Program-made: the position numbers and the translations under genes
The notes under the pieces: model-generated
What the model saw: only the letters and a program-made list of their open reading frames with translations
What the model was told of the DNA's origin: nothing
Databases searched by the model: none
Assembly (NCBI GenBank): GCA_003972845.1
Contig: QOAV01000147.1
Coordinates: 1 to 7,510 of the forward strand
Reading direction: 5' to 3'
Source of the DNA: Gammaproteobacteria bacterium
Lineage (GTDB): Bacteria > Pseudomonadota > Gammaproteobacteria > QOAV01
DNA: 7,510 bases
Part shown: positions 1-7,510 of the stretch, piece after piece
How the letters are laid out: each line of letters begins with the position of its first letter
Position numbering within the stretch: the stretch's first letter is position 1

Positions 1-1191
1 TTACTCGATAATTTTACTCACAACGCCCGCGCCCACGGTGCGGCCGCCTTCACGGATCGCAAAGCGCAGCCCTTCTTCCATCGCGATCGGCGCTATCAAC
101 GTCGCTGTGAAGCTGACATTGTCGCCAGGCATGACCATCTCCACGCCTTCCGGCAGGTCTACCGCGCCGGTGACGTCCGTGGTGCGAAAGTAGAATTGCG
201 GGCGGTAGCCGTTGAAGAACGGGGTGTGTCGGCCGCCTTCTTCTTTACTCAGCACATAGACTTCGGCTTCGAATTTGGTGTGCGGGGTGATGGATCCGGG
301 CTTGGCCAGCACTTGTCCACGCTCGATTTCTTCCCGCTTGGTGCCGCGCAACAGTATACCGACGTTGTCGCCTGCTTCTCCCTGGTCCAGCAGCTTGCGG
401 AACATTTCTACTCCGGTCACCGTGGTCTTCTGGGTGTCTTTGATGCCGACTATTTCGATTTCTTCGCCAACCTTGACGATGCCGCGCTCGATGCGTCCGG
501 TGGCGACGGTGCCGCGTCCGGAGATGGAGAAAACGTCTTCTACCGGCATGAGGAAGTCTCCATCAACGGCTCGCTCGGGCTCCGGGATGTAGCTGTCCAG
601 GGCTTCGGCCAGTTTGGTGATGGACGGCTTGCCAATGTCGGAGGTGTCGCCTTCCAGCGCTTTCAGCGCAGAACCGACTATGATGGGGGTGTCGTCGCCG
701 GGGAATTCGTAGCTGTCGAGCAGTTCGCGAATTTCCATTTCCACCAGTTCCAGCAGTTCTTCGTCGTCCACCATGTCGGCTTTGTTCATGTAGACGATGA
801 TGTACGGTACGCCCACCTGACGTGACAGCAGTATGTGCTCGCGCGTTTGCGGCATCGGTCCATCCGCAGCAGATACCACCAGGATCGCTCCGTCCATCTG
901 CGCGGCGCCGGTGATCATGTTCTTGACATAGTCGGCGTGGCCCGGGCAGTCTACGTGCGCGTAGTGGCGGTTCGGGGTTTCATATTCCACGTGCGCGGTG
1001 GAGATGGTGATGCCGCGCTCGCGTTCTTCCGGCGCGTTGTCTATGTCGGCAAAGTCTTTCGCTTCGCCGCCGTATTCTTCCGCCAGTACTTTCGTCAGCG
1101 CCGCTGTCAGCGTCGTCTTGCCGTGGTCTACGTGACCTATCGTGCCCACGTTTACATGGGGTTTCGTTCGTTCAAACTTTTCCTTTGACAA
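1..1191 (-). CDS. tuf: Translation elongation factor Tu (EF-Tu)
   Basis: EF-Tu is the cytoplasmic GTPase that carries aminoacyl-tRNA to the ribosomal A site. The 396-residue product has full family length and the standard N-terminus ([20 protein letters not shown]). Visible GTPase motifs are the P-loop GHVDHGKT (19-26), switch I with RGIT (59-62), DCPGH (81-85), NKAD (136-139) and SAL (174-176). Domains II and III follow to the normal ending VSKIIE and a TAA stop at the window edge. The NKxD motif is preceded by Tyr-Met, where I expect Phe-Leu in many relatives; this looks conservative. The start is TTG (1189-1191): the protein alignment demands this position, and no ATG or GTG lies nearby in frame. 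It sits 16 nt after fusA with no well-placed Shine-Dalgarno, so coupling to fusA is likely. Seven isoleucines use ATA, unusual for so abundant a protein. A second tuf copy elsewhere is common in this group but cannot be seen here. Confidence 0.98.
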   Translation of the reverse strand: MSKEKFERTKPHVNVGTIGHVDHGKTTLTAALTKVLAEEYGGEAKDFADIDNAPEERERGITISTAHVEYETPNRHYAHVDCPGHADYVKNMITGAAQMDGAILVVSAADGPMPQTREHILLSRQVGVPYIIVYMNKADMVDDEELLELVEMEIRELLDSYEFPGDDTPIIVGSALKALEGDTSDIGKPSITKLAEALDSYIPEPERAVDGDFLMPVEDVFSISGRGTVATGRIERGIVKVGEEIEIVGIKDTQKTTVTGVEMFRKLLDQGEAGDNVGILLRGTKREEIERGQVLAKPGSITPHTKFEAEVYVLSKEEGGRHTPFFNGYRPQFYFRTTDVTGAVDLPEGVEMVMPGDNVSFTATLIAPIAMEEGLRFAIREGGRTVGAGVVSKIIE

Positions 1192-1207
1192 CCTGAATCT
1201 GTCTTGC

Positions 1208-3307
<2,100 letters not shown>

Positions 3308-3316
3308 TTGCTGGAA

Positions 3317-3320
3317 TCCT
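3317..3320 (-). promoter_or_regulatory. Shine-Dalgarno of fusA
   Basis: AGGA on the minus strand, nine bases before a GTG start. It supports that GTG as the true fusA start because there is no ATG close by in frame. Confidence 0.75.
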
Positions 3321-3336
3321 GAAACTTGATTAACTG

Positions 3337-3807
3337 TTAGAAACGGTAATGCGAGAAGGCTTTGTTGGCTTCCGCCATACGATGCACATCTTCACGCTTT
3401 TTGACCGCGCCACCACGGCTCTCAGACGCATCCAGCAACTCGCCGGCAAGCCGTTCGCCCATGGATTTTTCACCACGCTTGCGCGCTGACTCGACCACCC
3501 AGCGCATGGCCAGAGCCAGCTGGCGGGAAGGACGCACCTCAACCGGCACCTGATACGTGGCTCCACCGACACGACGCGACTTGACCTCGACCACGGGCTT
3601 GGCGTTATCCAGCGCCTCGCCGAACACTTCCAGCGGGTCGCGCTTGATGCGCTGCTCAACCATGTCCAGAGCACCGTAAACGATGCGCTCGGCGACAGAC
3701 TTCTTGCCGTCAACCATGACCGCGTTCATGAACTTGGCCAGAGTCAAATCCCCGAACTTGGGATCGGGCAGAATCTGGCGCTTCGGTACTTCTCTTCTTC
3801 TAGGCAT
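3337..3807 (-). CDS. rpsG: 30S ribosomal protein S7
   Basis: S7 is a primary 16S rRNA binding protein that nucleates assembly of the 30S head and lies near the E site. The 156-residue product has normal length and the familiar opening [20 protein letters not shown], then the conserved [14 protein letters not shown] and [15 protein letters not shown] stretches, and ends HYRF. The start is ATG (3805-3807); upstream only a weak GAG (3816-3818) at eight bases is available as Shine-Dalgarno. In E. coli, S7 represses its own translation by binding the rpsL-rpsG intercistronic RNA; a weak ribosome site behind a structured spacer fits such control here, but that is inference. The gap from rpsL is 228 nt and holds a terminator-like hairpin whose U-run ends about 32 nt before the ATG. 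The stop is TAA, and fusA starts 29 nt later. Confidence 0.98.
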   Translation of the reverse strand: MPRRREVPKRQILPDPKFGDLTLAKFMNAVMVDGKKSVAERIVYGALDMVEQRIKRDPLEVFGEALDNAKPVVEVKSRRVGGATYQVPVEVRPSRQLALAMRWVVESARKRGEKSMGERLAGELLDASESRGGAVKKREDVHRMAEANKAFSHYRF

Positions 3808-3838
3808 TACGCAAACTCAATCGTATATTTCATTCAGA

Positions 3839-3879
3839 CAAAAAAGCAGCCACCATCATCTTTTCCAAGACATGGTGGC
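3839..3879 (-). terminator. Terminator-like hairpin between rpsL and rpsG
   Basis: Read on the minus strand, the arm GCCACCAT-GTCTT (3879-3867) pairs with AAGAT-(G)-ATGGTGGC (3862-3849) through 13 base pairs, one of them a G-U, with a single bulged G at 3857. The loop is GGAA, a GNRA tetraloop. The spacer TGC is followed by six T (3845-3840). This is the classic shape of a Rho-independent terminator, yet it sits inside the str operon, upstream of rpsG, fusA and tuf. It could be an attenuator that lets through part of the rpsL transcripts, a processing or stability element, or part of an S7 control region. I see no convincing promoter between it and rpsG, so full termination would be hard to reconcile with expression of the downstream genes. 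Confidence 0.75.
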
Positions 3880-4012
3880 CACCTTGTGATTCTTTCTGTT
3901 CGACTCATCAATTCATTGAGAGGAGTCCGCCCGGCAGGGGTCACTCGCCCGCCTGGACATCATTTTTACTGCAACAACCGCCCGACAGAACCCGCCTGTC
4001 GAAGCTGGCGCC

Positions 4013-4034
4013 AAACCGGTCAGAAACCGGTCAG
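4013..4034 (-). repeat. Tandem 11-bp direct repeat after rpsL
   Basis: Two exact head-to-tail copies of CTGACCGGTTT (4034-4024 and 4023-4013 on the minus strand) begin two bases after the rpsL stop codon. Each copy contains the palindrome ACCGGT. It may be a simple local duplication; no function can be assigned. Confidence 0.85.
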
Positions 4035-4035
4035 A

Positions 4036-4410
4036 CTATGATTTGGGACGCTTGGCTCCATACTTGGAGCGTCCCTGGCGACGCGTTGAAACACCGGAAG
4101 TATCCAGCGAGCCGCGTACAATATGATAGCGTACACCCGGCAAGTCCTTGACACGACCGCCGCGAATCAGCACTACCGAGTGCTCCTGAAGATTATGCCC
4201 TTCACCACCAATATAGCTGGTCACTTCATAACCATTGGTCAATCGAACGCGAGCCACCTTGCGCAAAGCCGAGTTAGGCTTCTTCGGCGTGGTGGTATAA
4301 ACACGCGTACATACTCCGCGTTTCTGCGGGCTGGCCTCCAGCGCAGGAACAGTCGATTTCTTGATCTGCTTCTTGCGCGGCTTGCGAACCAGCTGGTTAA
4401 TTGTAGGCAT
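4036..4410 (-). CDS. rpsL: 30S ribosomal protein S12
   Basis: S12 lines the decoding centre of the 30S subunit, affects translational accuracy and is the classic streptomycin-resistance locus. The 124 residues match the family length, from [14 protein letters not shown] to [10 protein letters not shown]. The [12 protein letters not shown] loop (41-52) and the [10 protein letters not shown] loop (87-96) keep the lysines altered in streptomycin-resistant mutants, so the protein looks streptomycin-sensitive at these sites. The aspartate of KDLPG, the residue methylthiolated by RimO in E. coli, is present. The start is ATG (4408-4410), preceded by GGAG at nine bases and by AAGGTGA directly adjacent. 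The stop is TAG. It is the first gene behind a strong promoter at 4469-4497 and is separated from rpsG by a 228-nt structured spacer. Confidence 0.98.
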   Translation of the reverse strand: MPTINQLVRKPRKKQIKKSTVPALEASPQKRGVCTRVYTTTPKKPNSALRKVARVRLTNGYEVTSYIGGEGHNLQEHSVVLIRGGRVKDLPGVRYHIVRGSLDTSGVSTRRQGRSKYGAKRPKS

Positions 4411-4419
4411 TCACCTTGT

Positions 4420-4423
4420 CTCC
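4420..4423 (-). promoter_or_regulatory. Shine-Dalgarno of rpsL
   Basis: GGAG on the minus strand with nine bases to the ATG. A second purine-rich stretch, AAGGTGA (4417-4411), touches the start codon but is probably too close to act alone. Confidence 0.7.
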
Positions 4424-4436
4424 GTATCTGTTTCTT

Positions 4437-4457
4437 CGAACCGACACCGTCGGCTCG
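4437..4457 (-). promoter_or_regulatory. 5' leader hairpin of the str mRNA
   Basis: On the minus strand CGAGCCGAC (4457-4449) and GTCGGTTCG (4445-4437) form a nine-pair stem with one G-U pair around a three-base loop (GGT). It starts only a few bases after the predicted transcription start, so it would cap the 5' end of the rpsL transcript. No U-run follows, so it is not a terminator. A role in mRNA stability is plausible but unproven. Confidence 0.6.
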
Positions 4458-4468
4458 AGAGGGGCGGG

Positions 4469-4497
4469 ATTGTATGGATACCCCCCGTTAGTGTCAA
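4469..4497 (-). promoter_or_regulatory. Sigma-70 promoter of the str operon (PrpsL)
   Basis: On the minus strand the -35 box TTGACA (4497-4492) is a perfect consensus match. It is separated by exactly 17 bases from the -10 box TACAAT (4474-4469), which differs from consensus at one position. The spacer contains six consecutive G. The bases after the -10 box are CCCGCCCC (4468-4461), a GC-rich discriminator of the type found at stringently controlled promoters of ribosomal genes. Transcription should begin near 4461-4463, giving a leader of about 50 nt before the rpsL ATG. Assignment rests on sequence match and position; the start site is estimated. Confidence 0.88.
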
Positions 4498-4524
4498 GCG
4501 TGTTGTCCCATGTTTTCCATACAA
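4470..4524. repeat. 9-bp inverted repeat spanning the str promoter
   Basis: TTGTATGGA at 4470-4478 and its exact reverse complement TCCATACAA at 4516-4524 are 37 bases apart. One arm overlaps five bases of the -10 box; the other lies upstream of the -35 box. The arms could be paired protein-binding sites or could form a long-loop hairpin in RNA reading through from rpoC. Confidence 0.6.
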
Positions 4525-4566
4525 ATGACGCGCCCTGCACAAGCCTGGTCAAAACCGGCTTTTGCT

Positions 4567-7510
4567 TCAGGCCTCCGCGGCTTCCGGCGAATCATCCTGC
4601 TCCGGCGCAGTCTTTTCATTTTCAACATCATCGGTGCCACGCAAAAGGCTTTCCAGCGCAGCTGCCTTGTCCAGTTCCGCCTTGCGCTTGCGCTTGCGCT
4701 CCTTGTGATAGGCGAGCCCGGTTCCAGCCGGAATCAGGCGGCCGACGATGACGTTTTCCTTGAGTCCGCGCAACTGGTCGCTCTTGCCGGCAATGGCCGC
4801 TTCAGTCAGTACACGGGTCGTTTCCTGGAAAGACGCTGCAGAAATGAACGACTCAGTGGTCAGTGAAGCCTTGGTAATGCCCAGCAGCACCGGTTCGTAC
4901 TGCACCGGTTTCTTGCGTGCTTTCAGCAGACGCTCATTCTCCTCCAGCACGGCAAAACGTTCGACCTGCTCATCAGGCAGGAAGTGGCCGTCACCCATAT
5001 CGGTGACGCGCACTTTGCGCAACATCTGTCGCACGATGACCTCAATATGCTTGTCGTTGATTTTTACGCCCTGCAGGCGATACACATCCTGCACCTCTTC
5101 AACAATGTAATCCGCCATGGCTTCCACCCCGCGCAGACGCAGTATATCGGCAGCCACCTGAACGCCATCTACAATGATTTCGCCCTGCTCCACGTGCTCA
5201 CCTTCAAACACGATGATGTGGCGTCCCTTGGTAATCAGGAACTCATGGGAAACACCGTCCTCACCGGTAATGACCAGACGCTGTTTGCCTTTGGTCTCCT
5301 TGCCAAAAGAGACAACACCGGTTTTTTCAGCCAGTATTGCATGCTCTTTCGCCTTGCGCGCTTCAAACAGCTCGGCAACGCGCGGCAGACCGCCGGTAAT
5401 ATCACGGGTCTTGGAGGACTCCTGCGGAATACGCGCCAGCACGTCGCCCTGCTGAACCGCGGCTCCGTCTTCCACCATGATGATGGCGCCGCCGGGCAGC
5501 GGGTATTTCGCCACCACATCGGTGCCAGGGAAGCACAGCTCCTTGCCTTCATCATCAATCAGGCTGATCAGCGGCCGCACATCCTTGGCGTTACCGGTGC
5601 GCTGCTTGACATCCATCACCACATAGGTCGCCAGACCGGTAACGTCATCTATCTGCTTGTGCACGGTGCTGCCTTCAATCAGATCAGAGAATACAACCTT
5701 GCCGGCCACTTCAGTAATAATCGGGTGGGTATGCGGATCCCAGGTCGCCACCAGCTGTCCGGCTTCCACCTTGTCGCCGTCGGAAACGGACAACAAAGCG
5801 CCATAGGGAATCTTGTGACGCTCGCGGCTGTAACCGCGTTCATCGATGATTTGCAATTCGCCCGAGCGTGACACAGCAATGTTCTTGCCGTCTGCATTCT
5901 GCACCAGCTTGACGTTGACCAGCTGCACCTTGCCGCTGGATTTGATCTCGATGGAGCTGACCGCCGCCGCCTGCGTCGCCGCACCACCAATGTGGAAGGT
6001 CCGCATGGTGAGCTGGGTTCCCGGCTCACCGATACTTTGCGCGGCGATGACGCCCACCGCCTCACCGGGGTTGATGGCATGACCACGACCCAGATCTCGA
6101 CCGTAACACTTGGCGCAAATACCGTAACGTGTTTCACAAGTGATGGGAGAACGCACCTTGAGCTGGTCGACTCGCATTTCGCCCAGCTCCTCGGCGGCGG
6201 CTTCGTCTACAATTTCACCGGCAGCAACAATGGCCTTGCCCGTATCCGGATTAATGACGTCTTCCACCACCACGCGGCCAAGGACTCGTTCGCCCAGAGG
6301 TACAACGACTTCGCCGCCGTCTACCACAATTTTCTTGATCAGGCCGTTACTGGTGCCGCAATCGGCTTCGGTCACTACCAGATCCTGACACACGTCCACC
6401 AGCCGCCGGGTCAGATAACCGGAGTTGGCGGTTTTCAGAGCCGTGTCAGCCAGACCCTTGCGCGCACCGTGAGTGGAAATGAAGTATTGCAATACATTCA
6501 GGCCCTCGCGGAAGTTGGCCGTGATCGGCTGTTCGATGATGGAGCCATCCGGCTTGGCCATCAAACCGCGCATGCCGGCCAGCTGGCGAATCTGCGCCTG
6601 CGAACCGCGCGCGCCGGAATCGGCCATCATGTAAATGGAGTTGAAAGACTCCTGCTTGACATCCTTGCCATCCTTATCCTTCACAACTTCTGTTCCCAGC
6701 TGATCCATCATGGTCTTGGCCACCTGCTCGGCGGTACGGGTCCAGATATCCACGACCTTGTTGTAACGCTCGCCATCGGTCACCAGACCAGAGGTGAACT
6801 GCGCCTGGATCTGCGCCACTTCGTCTTCGGCGCGCTTCAGTATTTCGGCTTTCTCGGCAGGCGTCTGCATGTCGTCAATGCCCACAGACACACCGGCGCG
6901 GGTGGAATAGCGATAGCCGGTGTACATCAGCTGATCGGCAAAAATAACCGTCTCTTTCAGCCCGACTTCCCGGTAACAGAGGTTGATCGCCTCGGAAATC
7001 GCGCGCTTCTTCATGACCTTGTCTATGGCGGAAAAAGGCATGCCCTCCGGCAGAATTTCGGACAGTATCGCCCGGCCGACAGAAGTTTCTTTCACTTCGT
7101 AGGTGGAATGCAGTTCACCCTTGTCATCCTTGACGTATTCACGCACCCGGATTTTCACCCTGGCCTGCAGGTCCACCTGCCCGGCAGCATAGGCGCGTTG
7201 CGCCTCCTGCACATCGGCGAAATACATGCCTTCGCCTTTCGCGTTGACACGGGTGCGGGTCAGATAATACAGACCCAGCACCACGTCCTGCGACGGAGAA
7301 ATGATGGGCTCGCCGTTGGACGGGGACAATATGTTATTGGTGGACATCATCAGCGTACGCGCTTCCAGCTGCGCTTCCAGAGACAACGGCACGTGTACCG
7401 CCATCTGGTCGCCGTCGAAGTCAGCGTTGTACGGCGCGCACACCAGCGGGTGAAGCTGGATGGCCTTGCCTTCGATCAACACCGGCTCGAACGCCTGAAT
7501 ACCGAGGCGG
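4567..7510 (-). CDS. rpoC: DNA-directed RNA polymerase subunit beta' (3' part)
   Basis: This is the catalytic beta' subunit of RNA polymerase. About 980 residues are present; the frame stays open to the window edge, where it reads [15 protein letters not shown], corresponding to E. coli RpoC from about residue 431. The 5' part lies outside. Fragment positions: the magnesium-binding loop NADFDGD at 28-34; the bridge helix at about 330-375 ([20 protein letters not shown]); zinc site 2 with Cys384, 458, 465 and 468, which equal E. coli 814, 888, 895 and 898 at a constant offset of 430; and the trigger helix ([20 protein letters not shown]) at about 485-505. The long stretch after HIGGAA matches the SI3 trigger-loop insertion of Gram-negative enzymes. 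The C-terminus has a basic RKRKRK run and an acidic tail ending SPEAAEA. The stop is TGA at 4569-4567. No clear intrinsic terminator follows, so read-through into rpsL is possible. Confidence 0.98.
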   Translation of the reverse strand, partial: RLGIQAFEPVLIEGKAIQLHPLVCAPYNADFDGDQMAVHVPLSLEAQLEARTLMMSTNNILSPSNGEPIISPSQDVVLGLYYLTRTRVNAKGEGMYFADVQEAQRAYAAGQVDLQARVKIRVREYVKDDKGELHSTYEVKETSVGRAILSEILPEGMPFSAIDKVMKKRAISEAINLCYREVGLKETVIFADQLMYTGYRYSTRAGVSVGIDDMQTPAEKAEILKRAEDEVAQIQAQFTSGLVTDGERYNKVVDIWTRTAEQVAKTMMDQLGTEVVKDKDGKDVKQESFNSIYMMADSGARGSQAQIRQLAGMRGLMAKPDGSIIEQPITANFREGLNVLQYFISTHGARKGLADTALKTANSGYLTRRLVDVCQDLVVTEADCGTSNGLIKKIVVDGGEVVVPLGERVLGRVVVEDVINPDTGKAIVAAGEIVDEAAAEELGEMRVDQLKVRSPITCETRYGICAKCYGRDLGRGHAINPGEAVGVIAAQSIGEPGTQLTMRTFHIGGAATQAAAVSSIEIKSSGKVQLVNVKLVQNADGKNIAVSRSGELQIIDERGYSRERHKIPYGALLSVSDGDKVEAGQLVATWDPHTHPIITEVAGKVVFSDLIEGSTVHKQIDDVTGLATYVVMDVKQRTGNAKDVRPLISLIDDEGKELCFPGTDVVAKYPLPGGAIIMVEDGAAVQQGDVLARIPQESSKTRDITGGLPRVAELFEARKAKEHAILAEKTGVVSFGKETKGKQRLVITGEDGVSHEFLITKGRHIIVFEGEHVEQGEIIVDGVQVAADILRLRGVEAMADYIVEEVQDVYRLQGVKINDKHIEVIVRQMLRKVRVTDMGDGHFLPDEQVERFAVLEENERLLKARKKPVQYEPVLLGITKASLTTESFISAASFQETTRVLTEAAIAGKSDQLRGLKENVIVGRLIPAGTGLAYHKERKRKRKAELDKAAALESLLRGTDDVENEKTAPEQDDSPEAAEA

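Noticed and set aside
3808..3840. Possible promoter before rpsG, from the AT-rich AAATATACGAT
   Set aside because: TATACG could be a -10 box, but no acceptable -35 box lies 16-18 bases upstream, where the terminator stem sits.
3913..3963. A 16-codon minus-strand frame beginning ATG ATG in the rpsL-rpsG spacer, considered as a leader peptide
   Set aside because: It has no Shine-Dalgarno, no run of regulatory codons and an unremarkable sequence; a short frame of this size is expected by chance.
4036..4410. Streptomycin-resistance change in S12
   Set aside because: The critical lysines in TPKKPNS and VKDLPG are all wild type.
4984..5871. A 295-codon open frame on the plus strand opposite rpoC
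   Set aside because: It lies fully inside rpoC in antisense, with no family resemblance and no convincing ribosome site; it is best explained by codon bias.
7480..7482. GTG at 7482 as the start of a shorter gene
   Set aside because: It is an internal valine of RpoC (EPVLIEGK). The frame continues open upstream with conserved RpoC sequence to the window edge.

Overview
The window is a run of core translation and transcription genes, all on the minus strand. Read in the direction of transcription (high to low coordinates) the order is rpoC (3' part only) - rpsL - rpsG - fusA - tuf. This is the end of the rpoBC cluster joined directly to the classic str operon. A contiguous rpoC-rpsL junction is the arrangement seen in many non-enteric Gammaproteobacteria such as Pseudomonas. 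It is absent from E. coli, where the two clusters are far apart. The proteins agree with that placement: RpoC carries the large insertion in its trigger loop typical of Gram-negative lineages, and lines up residue for residue with E. coli RpoC through the second zinc site. The genus cannot be fixed from the sequence. I see no tRNA, rRNA, insertion sequence, prophage gene or CRISPR array.

Layout: 7510-4567 is rpoC, entering from outside the window and covering about the last 70% of the protein (catalytic loop, bridge helix, zinc site 2, trigger loop, C-terminus). The region 4566-4411 separates rpoC from rpsL. It holds a near-consensus sigma-70 promoter (TTGACA, 17-nt spacer, TACAAT) followed by a GC-rich discriminator and a short structured leader. 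The genes rpsL (4410-4036), rpsG (3807-3337), fusA (3307-1208) and tuf (1191-1) follow. The rpsL-rpsG gap is unusually roomy (228 nt) and contains a strong hairpin plus U-run that looks like an intrinsic terminator or attenuator, along with a tandem 11-bp repeat. The other gaps are short (29 and 16 nt).

The genes act together in protein synthesis. S12 and S7 are 30S proteins at the decoding centre and in the 30S head. EF-G translocates the ribosome, EF-Tu delivers aminoacyl-tRNA, and RpoC is the beta' subunit of RNA polymerase. Co-transcription from the rpsL promoter, with possible read-through from rpoC, would tie their supply to growth rate.

The protein content is ordinary and I do not see an undescribed system. 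The points worth a second look are regulatory: a TTG start with almost no Shine-Dalgarno for tuf, relaxed codon use in tuf compared with fusA, the terminator-like hairpin between rpsL and rpsG, and a 9-bp inverted repeat that overlaps the -10 box of the str promoter.
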